From the NCBI GenBank assembly GCA_028279365.1, contig JANQNX010000009.1, positions 1 to 64,000 of the forward strand: a stretch of DNA of 64,000 nucleotides, written 5' to 3'. Position 1 is the stretch's first letter; each line of letters starts with the position of its first letter. The notes beneath the pieces are model-generated. The model had not been told where the DNA came from and did not search any database. It saw nothing but the letters and a program-made list of their open reading frames with translations. This DNA comes from Gammaproteobacteria bacterium (GTDB lineage Bacteria; Pseudomonadota; Gammaproteobacteria; Eutrophobiales; Eutrophobiaceae). Made by a program: the position numbers and the translations under genes. Positions 10,127 through 19,421 of the stretch are shown piece by piece.

Positions 10127-10681
10127 ATGCAAGAAAATAGACCCATCACGCTTACTCGAGACTGCGATGCTGTATTAATACCGGTTGGTACCTCGATCAG
10201 TCTGCCTGAGGGCAGTGTCGTATTAATTACCCAGGCTTTGGGTGGCAGCTACACGGTCAATGTCAACGGTAACCTGGCCAGAATCGATGCCAATAATGCT
10301 GATGCACTGGGTTTTGAAGTTGAGCAACATAATGAAAATGCAGAACAGGAGATCACCGGTGATGGCAGTGTCGATGAAGAACTGGTCTGGCAGCAGTTGC
10401 GCACCTGTTACGATCCCGAAATACCGATCAACATAGTCGAGTTAGGACTTATCTATGAATGCGATGTGACACCGTTAGGCGCAGATGGAAATCAAATAGA
10501 TATTGTCATGACGTTAACAGCTGCAGGCTGCGGTATGGGTGAGTTTTTAGCGGAAGATGTCAGGAGTAAAGTACTGACTGTGCCTAATGTAACAAGAGTG
10601 AATGTCAGCGTGACGTTCGAGCCGCCATGGAGTCAGGAAATGATGTCCGAGGCCGCAAGACTTGAGACAGGCATGTATTGA
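10127..10681 (+). CDS. sufT: SUF-system protein SufT (MIP18/DUF59 family)
   Basis: A 184-residue protein with a short N-terminal beta domain (residues 1-70) and a DUF59/MIP18 domain: VWQQLRTCYDPEIPINIVELGLIY, broken here as QQLRTCYDPEIP then NIVELGLIY, and MTLTAAGCGMG. Proteins of this kind are called SufT and are thought to act in Fe-S cluster maturation or delivery. It is 11 bp after sufU, consistent with the same operon. The two-domain layout separates it from stand-alone PaaD-like proteins. Confidence 0.88.
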   Translation: MQENRPITLTRDCDAVLIPVGTSISLPEGSVVLITQALGGSYTVNVNGNLARIDANNADALGFEVEQHNENAEQEITGDGSVDEELVWQQLRTCYDPEIPINIVELGLIYECDVTPLGADGNQIDIVMTLTAAGCGMGEFLAEDVRSKVLTVPNVTRVNVSVTFEPPWSQEMMSEAARLETGMY

Positions 10682-10800
10682 TCCTGCATTAGCACGCACG
10701 CAGCAAATATCTGACATTTTGGCGTGATACAACGTCGTCATTAATGTTGTCCCTATTTTTCGTTTCTCTTTAAGATTTTATTCATCGTTCGGAGGTTATT

Positions 10801-11139
10801 TTGGCAGGTTGGTTTAACGTAGCACCGGTTGCTGAGTTTTTACCGGGTCAGTCCAGGCAGGTCGAAGTCGATAATGTCATGGTCGCAGTATTTAATATAG
10901 AAGGAGAGTTTTACGCGCTAGAAGACGTATGCACACACGATGGTTCACCGATGCTGAGTTGTGGGTTGGAACCGAAACAATTGATAGATGGCGAACAGTT
11001 GATTTGTCCTCGTCATGGTGCCAGATTCTGCATCAAAACCGGAAACGCACTGACTCCCCCTGCATTTGAAGCCACCTATAAATTGCCGGTCAGGATCGAG
11101 GATGGGATTGTTCAGGTAACTGATGATCGATGGAATTAA
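10801..11139 (+). CDS. Rieske-type [2Fe-2S] ferredoxin
   Basis: A 112-residue single-domain Rieske protein. Cluster ligands are CTH (VCTHDGSP) and CPRH (ICPRHGARF). The start is TTG, chosen because GGAGG at 10791-10795 is well placed and the next in-frame ATG would remove part of the fold. Similar small Rieske ferredoxins often end suf operons or serve non-haem oxygenases. The 119-bp gap after sufT leaves open whether it has its own promoter. It could donate electrons for cluster assembly or to an oxygenase elsewhere. No partner is encoded beside it. Confidence 0.85.
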   Translation: MAGWFNVAPVAEFLPGQSRQVEVDNVMVAVFNIEGEFYALEDVCTHDGSPMLSCGLEPKQLIDGEQLICPRHGARFCIKTGNALTPPAFEATYKLPVRIEDGIVQVTDDRWN

Positions 11140-11289
11140 TCCGATTTTGACAATATAAATCACTTTAGAATGAAATATTTAGCCAGCTTATCTACAATAC
11201 TTCCCTAATTCTGGCGAGTCGGCCAGCTTGCATCAACAGGATTTATGCAAGACATTGATTTTAATGCTTATTTTTAGGAGAACTGCTAA

Positions 11290-11736
11290 ATGCCGCTGGA
11301 ACAAACACTTGCCATCATCAAACCTGATGCGGTTGCTAAAAATGTAACCGGCAAGATTACGGCACATATCGAGGAAAATGGCCTGATCATTATCGCCGCA
11401 AAAATGGTGCATTTATCGGCAGTGCAGGCAGAAGAATTATATGGCGAACATAAAGGTAAACCGTTCTTTGAGCCATTACTGGAATTTATGACCTCTGGCC
11501 CGGTGATGGTACTGGTGCTGGAAGGCAAGCATGCAATACAAACCTTACGTAGGATTATGGGCGCAACCATACCAAAAGACGCTGCTGCTGGCACAATTCG
11601 TAATCTCTACGCTTCCCATGAGTTCAAGGGCAAGGTACATGAGAATGCCATTCATGGTTCAGACAGTACCGAGAGCGCCACACGCGAAATTGATTTTTTC
11701 TTTGACCAGGCTGAGATTTGTCCTCGCACTCGTTAG
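11290..11736 (+). CDS. ndk: Nucleoside diphosphate kinase
   Basis: Transfers the gamma phosphate from ATP to nucleoside diphosphates through a phosphohistidine. It has 148 residues, slightly longer than the usual ~141. The active site motif is [12 protein letters not shown]. The N-terminus [12 protein letters not shown] is typical. A TAGGAGAA ribosome-binding site precedes the ATG. It lies 5 bp upstream of rlmN, as in many gammaproteobacteria. Confidence 0.97.
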   Translation: MPLEQTLAIIKPDAVAKNVTGKITAHIEENGLIIIAAKMVHLSAVQAEELYGEHKGKPFFEPLLEFMTSGPVMVLVLEGKHAIQTLRRIMGATIPKDAAAGTIRNLYASHEFKGKVHENAIHGSDSTESATREIDFFFDQAEICPRTR

Positions 11737-11741
11737 CCACC

Positions 11742-12857
11742 ATGACCGACGAGCTAAAACCCAACCTGTTTAATTATGACTTGTCATCTCTGGAGGCATA
11801 TTTCAAAGAGATAGGTGACAAACCCTATCGTGCCAGACAAGTACTGAAATGGATCTACCACCATGGCATCACCGATTTTGAATCGATGACCAACCTCGGC
11901 AAGCCACTGCGTCAAACACTGGCCCAGCAATGTGAGATCACACCGCCACGGATTACTACCCAGCAATTGTCCGCCGACGGTACGCGTAAATGGTTAATTC
12001 AGCTCGACGCAAAAAACTCCATTGAGACCGTATTCATTCCGGAAAATGATCGCGGCACACTCTGTATCTCCTCACAAGTCGGCTGTCCACTTGATTGTCA
12101 GTTTTGCTCGACCGCACAACAAGGATTCAATCGCAATCTTTCCACCGCTGAAATTATCGGGCAGGTATGGATTGCTAATCGCGAGCTGGGTTTCTTTCAA
12201 ACGGGTAAACGCAGGGTCAGTAATATTGTTTTCATGGGTATGGGTGAACCATTGTTAAATTATGAAAACGTCATCAAGACCATCAATTTATTAACTCACG
12301 ATCTGGGTTTCGGACTGGCGCGAAGAAAAGTAACCGTCAGCACATCGGGCATTATTCCTGAAATCGATAGATTGAAGACCGATACCAACGTCAGTCTGGC
12401 AATTTCACTGCATGCCAGTAATAACGAGTTAAGAAATCAAATTGTGCCCATCAATCGTTCTTATCCGTTGGCAGATCTGCTCAACGCCTGCAAACGTTAT
12501 ACACAAAGTCGTGACGAGGAACCGGTAACTATTGAATATGTGATGTTGGCTGGCGTCAACGATAGCCTGGATGATGCACGCAAACTGGTAAAATGTTTAA
12601 AGGGAATCCCGTCGAAGGTAAACCTGATTCCATTTAATCAATTCCCTGGTACCAGCTATCAATGCTCTGACATCACCACGATAAATGCATTCCGGGACAT
12701 ACTGATGCAAGCTGGGATCTTTACCATCACACGTAAGACACGTGGTGATGATATAGACGCGGCTTGCGGACAGCTAGTCGGTAAAGTGTCGGCCAAGGCA
12801 GCAAGGCATAAGGCTAAGCAGACCGGCGGCGATATGGAGGTCTCCAATGCGATCTAG
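11742..12857 (+). CDS. rlmN: Dual-specificity 23S rRNA/tRNA adenine-C2 methyltransferase RlmN
   Basis: Radical-SAM enzyme that methylates C2 of A2503 in 23S rRNA and A37 in some tRNAs. I chose the ATG at 11742 (371 residues). An in-frame TTG at 11718 would overlap ndk. The radical-SAM motif is GCPLDCQFCST, and the C-terminal methyl-carrying cysteine lies in DIDAACGQL. GEPLLN and the HASN segment are also typical. The end overlaps pilF by 11 bp. Confidence 0.96.
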   Translation: MTDELKPNLFNYDLSSLEAYFKEIGDKPYRARQVLKWIYHHGITDFESMTNLGKPLRQTLAQQCEITPPRITTQQLSADGTRKWLIQLDAKNSIETVFIPENDRGTLCISSQVGCPLDCQFCSTAQQGFNRNLSTAEIIGQVWIANRELGFFQTGKRRVSNIVFMGMGEPLLNYENVIKTINLLTHDLGFGLARRKVTVSTSGIIPEIDRLKTDTNVSLAISLHASNNELRNQIVPINRSYPLADLLNACKRYTQSRDEEPVTIEYVMLAGVNDSLDDARKLVKCLKGIPSKVNLIPFNQFPGTSYQCSDITTINAFRDILMQAGIFTITRKTRGDDIDAACGQLVGKVSAKAARHKAKQTGGDMEVSNAI

Positions 12858-13623
12858 TCTGCATTACCTCTTCTGTATCGGCTGTTTATTGTTGTTAAAC
12901 ACAGCGTGCAATCAAACGATCTCTTCCGGCCAAAACATCAAAACCGCACAGACCACCAACGATGTGGCATTATCAAATCTCGAACTCGGCATCGAATACA
13001 TGAAGCGGGGTTCTTATGAAAAAGCGCTGGAAAAACTAATGCGCGCCAAAGAGGCCGATGAGAACTATTCACCAACCTACAACGCACTCGGCCTGCTGTA
13101 TCAGCAGTTGGGCGAGGTTGATAAAGCCGAAACCAACTTTAAAAAAGCCTTACGCATTAACAATAACGATTCATCCACGATGAATAATTACGGGCGACTG
13201 CTTTGTCAATTGCGCAAACTCAAACAGGCGGAAGAGGTGTTTCTGGAAGCCTCAAAAAACCCGTTATACGAAACGCCGGAAATCGCGATCACCAATGCCG
13301 GCCTGTGTGCATATAACAATGATGATAAACAGAAAGCTGAGAACTATTTCAGACAGGCATTGCAACTTAACCCAAGAATAGCACCAGCACTGTTAACGAT
13401 GACAGAAATTTCTTTGGAACAAAACAAGGCATTATCTGCCCGAGGCTACATTCAACGTTATCAGGAAATTGCCAGACACACGCCTAAAAGCTTATGGTTA
13501 GGCATACAAACCGAGCAGGAACTGGGAGATAAAGATGCGGTATCCAGCTATGCTCTGCTATTGAAAAATACATTTCCTGACTCAAGAGAAGCCACGTTAC
13601 TTCGGGAAGCCGGAATTAAATAA
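12847..13623 (+). CDS. pilF: Type IV pilus biogenesis TPR lipoprotein PilF/PilW
   Basis: Outer-membrane pilotin that helps assemble the PilQ secretin. The 258-residue protein has an N-terminal lipoprotein-like signal ending near C21 (LLNTACNQ). The -3 position is Asn, so the lipobox is imperfect. About six TPR units follow (for example SPTYNALGLLYQQLGEVDKA). Position between rlmN and rodZ matches the PilF/PilW/YfgL synteny of this group. No other pilus gene is in the window. The stop TAA shares its last base with the rodZ ATG. Confidence 0.85.
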   Translation: MRSSLHYLFCIGCLLLLNTACNQTISSGQNIKTAQTTNDVALSNLELGIEYMKRGSYEKALEKLMRAKEADENYSPTYNALGLLYQQLGEVDKAETNFKKALRINNNDSSTMNNYGRLLCQLRKLKQAEEVFLEASKNPLYETPEIAITNAGLCAYNNDDKQKAENYFRQALQLNPRIAPALLTMTEISLEQNKALSARGYIQRYQEIARHTPKSLWLGIQTEQELGDKDAVSSYALLLKNTFPDSREATLLREAGIK

Positions 13624-14591
13624 TGAGCGAACAACAGGGACCACAATCAGGACAAACTACCGCTGACTCACCGGGGCAATTGCTACGTCGTTTACGCGAG
13701 CAACAGCAATTGACGGTCACCGACATTGCAAAACGCATCCACCTTGAGCCTAAAATCATTGAAGCGATTGAGCACGATGACTACAGCCAGATACCAACTG
13801 CCACTTATGCCAGGGGTTATCTAAGAAGCTATGCAAAAACACTGGAAGCTGATGCCGATCATATCGTGTCTTTGTATAACACTGAAAATGAGGCCCCACC
13901 GCCTGAAATTTTACCCGAGGTAAAACCGCCCAGTCAGGTTAGTAGCAGTGATAAACCGGTGAAGGCATTTACTTACCTGATCACACTCGGCTTGTTCCTG
14001 CTAATACTGATCTGGTACCAAAGTAATTATATTGTGGGCACCGAAGCGGAAAATATCGAACCCACTGAGCAGCAATCCTCGGCAATCATTAATAATACCG
14101 ATGCCACATTCGACGTGGTCGTACATCCCGATGGCTGGCAATCACCTGCAACTGAAATAGAGGAGCCAGAGGCGGAAAAGCCCGAAGTTGATGAGCTTGA
14201 AGAAAAAATCAATGCTGAATCAGCACAACTATCGATTACTGAACAGATGAGTAGTCTGGAGTCGATGACTGATACCGATGTCGGCGAACCCGTTGTCGAT
14301 GATCAACAGACCGTGGCCGAGACAACCACTATTGTCTCAACCGGCGAGGATAGAATCGTATTTGAGATCAGTCAGGACTCATGGCTAGAGGTCTATGACA
14401 ACAGCGACAACCGATTATTTATGAATCTGGCCAAGCAGGGCGAGACGATTGAAGTGACCGGTACAGCGCCATTCAGTTTAATTATCGGCTATTCACCAGG
14501 TGTCACACTGAAGTTCAATGATGAGTCGTTTGACGCTGAGCCTTATTCCAATAACGGCGTTGCGAGATTCACGCTACCCGCCGAAGAATAA
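13623..14591 (+). CDS. rodZ: Cytoskeletal cell-shape protein RodZ
   Basis: Bitopic membrane protein that links MreB to the elongation machinery. The 322-residue protein starts with a cytoplasmic Xre-like helix-turn-helix at about 20-90 ([30 protein letters not shown]). A single transmembrane helix follows at about 118-136 ([15 protein letters not shown]). An acidic Pro/Glu/Thr-rich linker then leads to a C-terminal DUF4115 beta domain ([15 protein letters not shown]). ispG, commonly next in this cluster, is absent. hisS follows after 26 bp. Confidence 0.92.
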   Translation: MSEQQGPQSGQTTADSPGQLLRRLREQQQLTVTDIAKRIHLEPKIIEAIEHDDYSQIPTATYARGYLRSYAKTLEADADHIVSLYNTENEAPPPEILPEVKPPSQVSSSDKPVKAFTYLITLGLFLLILIWYQSNYIVGTEAENIEPTEQQSSAIINNTDATFDVVVHPDGWQSPATEIEEPEAEKPEVDELEEKINAESAQLSITEQMSSLESMTDTDVGEPVVDDQQTVAETTTIVSTGEDRIVFEISQDSWLEVYDNSDNRLFMNLAKQGETIEVTGTAPFSLIIGYSPGVTLKFNDESFDAEPYSNNGVARFTLPAEE

Positions 14592-14617
14592 TTGAATACA
14601 TTCCAACATTAACCAGC

Positions 14618-15886
14618 ATGGCTAAGCTTCAGGCAATTCGAGGAATGCATGACATCCTCATGGATGAAACTCCGCGTTGGCAGTATCTTGAAAAGACTAT
14701 CCGACAGACATTAAATCAATATGGGTATCAGGAAATCAGATTACCCATTGTTGAGAGTACTGAATTGTTCAGTCGCTCCATTGGTGATAATACGGATATT
14801 GTCTCGAAGGAAATGTACACCTTTAAAGACAGGAACGATGCCAGTCTGACTTTGAGACCTGAGGGCACGGCTGGTTGTGTCCGTGCCGGCATTGAACACG
14901 GTTTCTTTCATAACCAGACGCAACGGCTATGGTACTCAGGTCCGATGTTTCGACACGAACGTCCGCAGAAAGGTCGGCAACGCCAATTTCACCAGATCGG
15001 TGTTGAGGCATTCGGCTTTACCGGGCCGGATATTGATATTGAAATGATTTTGCTATGTGCACGAATCTGGCGACGGTTAGGTATCAATGATGTCGCGCTG
15101 GAAATCAATTCGCTTGGCACTGCCGAATCCAGAAAACAGTATCGAGACACATTGGTCAGTTACTTTTCTGATCATCGTCAGGAACTGGATAAAGACAGTT
15201 TGACCCGGCTGGAACAGAATCCATTACGGATACTCGACAGCAAAAACCCTGACATGAAGGACCTGATCGGTGCCGCACCAAGCCTGCTTGATTACCTGGA
15301 CGATGAGTCACACGAGCATTTCAATGCTTTAAAACGAGGCCTGGACAATGCGGGCATCCCTTATCAGGTTAATCCAAAATTGGTCAGGGGACTCGATTAC
15401 TACGGTAAAACCGTGTTTGAGTGGATCACCGATCGGCTTGGTGCGCAGGGAACCGTATGTGCCGGGGGCCGCTATGATGGTTTGATTGAACAACATGGTG
15501 GAAGTGTTACACCCGCGATTGGCTTTGCCATGGGCGTGGAGAGACTGCTGGAACTGGTCAAGCTTGATGGTGGCGAACAACAGCTACCGCATGTTTATCT
15601 GATTCTGTCTGGCGAGCAATCGACACTGAGCGGCCAGACATTGGCAGAGGAGTTACGTGAGAAAAATGCGTCACTTCGCATCATCATGCACTGCGGCGCA
15701 GGCAGCCTGAAAAGTCAGTTTAAGAAAGCGGATAAGTCCGGGGCCAAGCTAGCACTGATCCTTGGCGAGGACGAAATTACCAATGACAGCGTTACGATAA
15801 AATTTTTACGCCAAAATGAACCGCAAATCAGTGTAAATCGTGCAGAAATTGTGGATTTTATTGAAAAACAGCTGTTCACGGGCTGA
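14618..15886 (+). CDS. hisS: Histidyl-tRNA synthetase
   Basis: Class II synthetase for tRNA-His, 422 residues. Motif 1 region is [13 protein letters not shown]. Motif 2 is [19 protein letters not shown]. The histidine-specific motifs [14 protein letters not shown] and GGRYDGLI are present, as is motif 3 ([12 protein letters not shown]). A C-terminal anticodon-binding domain follows from about residue 325. The usual downstream partners yfgM, bamB and der follow here. Confidence 0.97.
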   Translation: MAKLQAIRGMHDILMDETPRWQYLEKTIRQTLNQYGYQEIRLPIVESTELFSRSIGDNTDIVSKEMYTFKDRNDASLTLRPEGTAGCVRAGIEHGFFHNQTQRLWYSGPMFRHERPQKGRQRQFHQIGVEAFGFTGPDIDIEMILLCARIWRRLGINDVALEINSLGTAESRKQYRDTLVSYFSDHRQELDKDSLTRLEQNPLRILDSKNPDMKDLIGAAPSLLDYLDDESHEHFNALKRGLDNAGIPYQVNPKLVRGLDYYGKTVFEWITDRLGAQGTVCAGGRYDGLIEQHGGSVTPAIGFAMGVERLLELVKLDGGEQQLPHVYLILSGEQSTLSGQTLAEELREKNASLRIIMHCGAGSLKSQFKKADKSGAKLALILGEDEITNDSVTIKFLRQNEPQISVNRAEIVDFIEKQLFTG

Positions 15887-16006
15887 TTTCGATAAAATTC
15901 CCGGCCAGAAGGCTAAACAAACAGAAAACGCACGTTATAATGTGCGCCCTTTGAAAACCGCTATCCCCAGCGCACAATCTAACCAACACTCTCGGGAGAG
16001 AACCAA

Positions 16007-16636
16007 GTGGACGCGTACAGAACAGAAGAAGAACAGGTTGAAGCCTTAAAGAAATGGTGGAGCGAAAACGGTAAATCTATCGTCGCTGGCATCATCATTG
16101 GCATTGTCGGCATATTTGGCTGGCGCGGTTGGAATAATCATCAACTGGTTCAAGCTGAATCAGCGTCAATACTCTATGAACAAATGATTGCGGCGTCGCG
16201 CAACGACGATAACGAAAATATGAAAATCTATGCCGACCGTATTGTCAGCGAATATGACAAGAGCAGCTACGCAGTATTTGCACATTTGATGCTGGCCAGA
16301 CTTGCGACTGAGGAAAATCAACTCGACACAGCCGAATCAGAACTTCGCCTGGTTATTAAAACGACTCAGACACCTGAGGTCGAGCACATTGCCAGATTGC
16401 GATTGGCCAGAATTCTGATTGCTGCAGAAAAGCTGGAAGAGGCAAAACAACAACTCAGCAAGCCTTCAGGCAAATTTGCCGCGCGTTATGAAGAACTCCG
16501 CGGTGATATCCTGTTACAGCAAGGTGATGCAGAGGGCGCGCGTGAGGCATACCAAAAAGCGCTGGTCAATGCGATTGCTGTCGGTGATAGTCAATCTATT
16601 TTGGAAATGAAGTTGGACGACCTGGGTCGGAGCTAA
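16007..16636 (+). CDS. yfgM: Translocon-associated TPR protein YfgM
   Basis: A 209-residue protein with one N-terminal transmembrane helix (about 25-43, SIVAGIIIGIVGIFGW) and a periplasmic TPR-like domain. In E. coli YfgM joins the SecYEG-PpiD complex and helps outer-membrane biogenesis. The start is GTG at 16007, preceded by GGGAGAGA. It gives MDAYRTEEEQVEALKKWW, which aligns with the family start. It lies 120 bp after hisS and directly before bamB. Confidence 0.9.
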   Translation: MDAYRTEEEQVEALKKWWSENGKSIVAGIIIGIVGIFGWRGWNNHQLVQAESASILYEQMIAASRNDDNENMKIYADRIVSEYDKSSYAVFAHLMLARLATEENQLDTAESELRLVIKTTQTPEVEHIARLRLARILIAAEKLEEAKQQLSKPSGKFAARYEELRGDILLQQGDAEGAREAYQKALVNAIAVGDSQSILEMKLDDLGRS

Positions 16637-16639
16637 GCT

Positions 16640-17974
16640 TTGTCCTCAATCAGAGCCATTTTTATTCTGGCTGTACTTCTGCTTGGCAGTGCCTGCGGAG
16701 CAAAACAATATGTCAGTGAATTGGTCGGCGGTGTTGATAATACCGAACCACCGACTCCACTAGTCGATTTTATTACAACGGCAAATATCTCTCGCTTATG
16801 GTCCGAGAATGTCGGCAGAGGTACCGATGAATTATATATCAAACTGGTTCCCGCAATTATGGATGGTCGCGTTGTCGTAGCCGACACTAACGGCAACATC
16901 TCGGCATTCGATTCGGTTTCCGGCGATTCTCTCTGGCGCGCTAAAAGCAAACTCCCTATTACCGGTGGTCCCGGCGCCGACTTCAGCATCATCATGGTGG
17001 GTACCAGTGAAGGTGAGGTGGTGACCTTTCTTCCGTCAACCGGTGAAAGATTATGGACCGCGAGGGTATCGAGTGAAATTCTGTCATCGCCAAGAGAGAG
17101 TGACAACATCATCATCGTACGCACCATTGACGGTAAAATTTTCGCGTTGGAGGCTACCACGGGTGAGCGCTTATGGGTTTATGATCGGACTGTGCCGGCG
17201 CTGACATTGCGTGGTACGAGTACCCCGGTCATCGCCGGCAATACGGTCATCGCCGGATTTGATGGAGGCCGTGTCACTGCATTGGAATTAAAAACCGGTA
17301 AATTAATATGGGAAACCAAGGCCGCCATATCCAGGGGCCGTAGCGAACTGGAACGCATGGTGGATATTGATGCCAAGCCGTTGATATTCGATGACGCCAT
17401 TTACGTCGCTACCTTTCAATCCAATGTCTCTGCAATATCACTGGATACGGGCCAGACACTATGGAAACGCGACATTGCATCCCACTCGGAACTCAGTGCA
17501 GATGGCAGTTACCTGTTTTTAACAGATGATGAAGGTAACGTCTGGGCGCTGGATCGGTTTTCAGGCAGCTCTATCTGGAAACAGGAAAAGTTGCTACATC
17601 GAAACCCGACTGGCCCGGCAGTCATCGGGGACAAAGTCGTGGTGGGTGACTCAGAGGGTTACCTGCACTGGATGGACAGAACTAGCGGAGACTTTGTCGC
17701 TCGCACTTCGATGTCAGACTCGGCCATTCTGGTTCAACCTACAGTCAGCGAAAACGTAGTCTATGCCTACGCCAGCGACGGTAAATTAAGCGCATTTACC
17801 TACACCGACAAAGATATCAAGGACATCCCGTCCGCGACGACGGTTGTCGATTCTGGCGAACAAGATGGCGCGACCGAAGTTGTAGAAGAACCGGATCAGT
17901 CCTTACTTGATTCTGTCCTGGATAGTCTGACCGCCGACCCGACCGAAGAAGACAACGAGTTTGACGATTATTAG
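16640..17974 (+). CDS. bamB: Outer membrane assembly lipoprotein BamB
   Basis: Beta-propeller lipoprotein of the BAM complex. The start is TTG at 16640, giving a lipoprotein signal with lipobox LLGSAC (C20). PQQ-like beta-propeller blades repeat through the body, with alternating motifs such as GRVVVADTNGNISAFDSVSG and TGERLW. The 444 residues exceed E. coli BamB (392), mainly through an acidic C-terminal tail from about residue 395. Only 3 bp separate it from yfgM. Confidence 0.93.
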   Translation: MSSIRAIFILAVLLLGSACGAKQYVSELVGGVDNTEPPTPLVDFITTANISRLWSENVGRGTDELYIKLVPAIMDGRVVVADTNGNISAFDSVSGDSLWRAKSKLPITGGPGADFSIIMVGTSEGEVVTFLPSTGERLWTARVSSEILSSPRESDNIIIVRTIDGKIFALEATTGERLWVYDRTVPALTLRGTSTPVIAGNTVIAGFDGGRVTALELKTGKLIWETKAAISRGRSELERMVDIDAKPLIFDDAIYVATFQSNVSAISLDTGQTLWKRDIASHSELSADGSYLFLTDDEGNVWALDRFSGSSIWKQEKLLHRNPTGPAVIGDKVVVGDSEGYLHWMDRTSGDFVARTSMSDSAILVQPTVSENVVYAYASDGKLSAFTYTDKDIKDIPSATTVVDSGEQDGATEVVEEPDQSLLDSVLDSLTADPTEEDNEFDDY

Positions 17975-18020
17975 CCAACTCGCAACGTATCTCTTCACTC
18001 ATCACTGCTAAGCTAATTCC

Positions 18021-19418
18021 ATGAAACCTGTTATTGCCATAGTGGGACGCCCCAATGTTGGCAAATCCACTCTATTCAATCGATTAACGAATAGCCGCGA
18101 TGCACTGGTTGCCGATCGCCCCGGCGTCACTCGTGATCGACAATTTGGTATCACTCACTTTGATGAACAGGCTTACCTGATAATCGATACAGGTGGCATT
18201 GGTGAGGAGGATCACGATAGCCAGGATATTGCCGAACTGATGACGGAGCAGTCCATGCAAGCGGCAACAGAAGCATCGGTATTAATCTGGGTCGTAGATG
18301 GCCGCACCGGTCTCACTCATTCCGATGAAAGTCTGGTACTCGAATTCCGCAAACTAAATACGCCCATCATAATGGCGGTCAACAAGCTTGAAGGACAGCA
18401 TGACAGTAACGTATTGAATGAATTTTTTCAGACCGGCATCAAATCCGTGTTTGCTATTTCTTCCAAACGCGGTGACGGTATCCCGGCATTGATGGATGCG
18501 GTGACTGCACACTTTCCTGATGACATTGAACCCGCAACAGAAAATGATGAAGCGACGACATTGGCCGTGCTTGGAAGACCTAATGTGGGCAAGTCCACAT
18601 TGGTCAATCGCATACTCGGCGAAGAGCGGGTTATTACCTTTGATCATCCCGGTACAACACGAGACAGTATTCGTATCCCGTTTGAAAAAAATGGCAAATC
18701 ATTTGTCATTATTGATACTGCCGGGGTGCGTCGCAAAAGCAAGATTGATGATACGGTTGAGAAATTCAGCGTGGTTAAATCATTCGATGCCATCAACTCT
18801 GCCAGGATCATGATTCTGGTGATCGATGCCAGTGAAGCTGTGACAGAACAGGATGCCAGCCTGTTAGGGATGATTGAACAGAGTGGTAAACCGGTCATTA
18901 TTGCAGTCAATAAATGGGACGGTATGGATAAGGCAGACAAGGCCCAAATTGAAGCGCAAATTTCCCGCAAGTTCGTCTTTGTTGATTATGCACAATATCA
19001 TTTTATCTCGGCACTGCATGGCACCGGGGTAGGTAATATCTTCAAAACCATCAACAAGATTGAAAAATCACTGAATGTCGAGGCATCAACCTCGGATATG
19101 ACACGGATATTAGAACATGCGATTGAAAAGAATCCGCCGATGATGATCCGAGGCAGACGAATAAAACTGCGCTATGCGCATCTGGGCGGTCACGACCCGA
19201 TTCGGATCATCATTCATGGCAACCAGACCGATCGGGTACCACAACATTATAGTCGCTATCTGGCTAAAACATTCCGCAAGGCTTTAGGGCTAACAGGCAC
19301 ACCGGTACTGATTGATTTCAAACACGGAGACAATCCCTACAAAGGCAGGAAAAACAAACTCACACCTCGTCAGGAAAACAAACGTAAACGCTTAATGCGA
19401 TTTGTAAAGAAAAAATAA
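18021..19418 (+). CDS. der: Double-GTPase ribosome assembly factor Der (EngA)
   Basis: Tandem G-domain GTPase needed for 50S subunit maturation, 465 residues. The first G domain has [18 protein letters not shown] and NKLE. The second has [24 protein letters not shown] and NKWD. The C-terminal KH-like domain is followed by a basic tail ending KRKRLMRFVKKK. The stop lies 3 bp from the convergent bamC stop. Confidence 0.97.
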   Translation: MKPVIAIVGRPNVGKSTLFNRLTNSRDALVADRPGVTRDRQFGITHFDEQAYLIIDTGGIGEEDHDSQDIAELMTEQSMQAATEASVLIWVVDGRTGLTHSDESLVLEFRKLNTPIIMAVNKLEGQHDSNVLNEFFQTGIKSVFAISSKRGDGIPALMDAVTAHFPDDIEPATENDEATTLAVLGRPNVGKSTLVNRILGEERVITFDHPGTTRDSIRIPFEKNGKSFVIIDTAGVRRKSKIDDTVEKFSVVKSFDAINSARIMILVIDASEAVTEQDASLLGMIEQSGKPVIIAVNKWDGMDKADKAQIEAQISRKFVFVDYAQYHFISALHGTGVGNIFKTINKIEKSLNVEASTSDMTRILEHAIEKNPPMMIRGRRIKLRYAHLGGHDPIRIIIHGNQTDRVPQHYSRYLAKTFRKALGLTGTPVLIDFKHGDNPYKGRKNKLTPRQENKRKRLMRFVKKK

Positions 19419-19421
19419 CAA

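Noticed and set aside
11205..11235. Possible terminator hairpin (CTGGC/GCCAG) before ndk
   Set aside because: The stem is only five base pairs and no T-run follows.
15929..15946. Inverted repeat CGCAC/GTGCG around TATAAT upstream of yfgM as an operator
   Set aside because: The arms are only 5 bp, and I found no matching -35 at normal spacing. It may be part of a promoter, but the evidence is too thin.
16633..17160. A 175-codon minus-strand open frame over bamB
   Set aside because: The plus strand encodes an unambiguous BamB lipoprotein with beta-propeller repeats. The antisense frame is Ser/Thr-rich shadow sequence.
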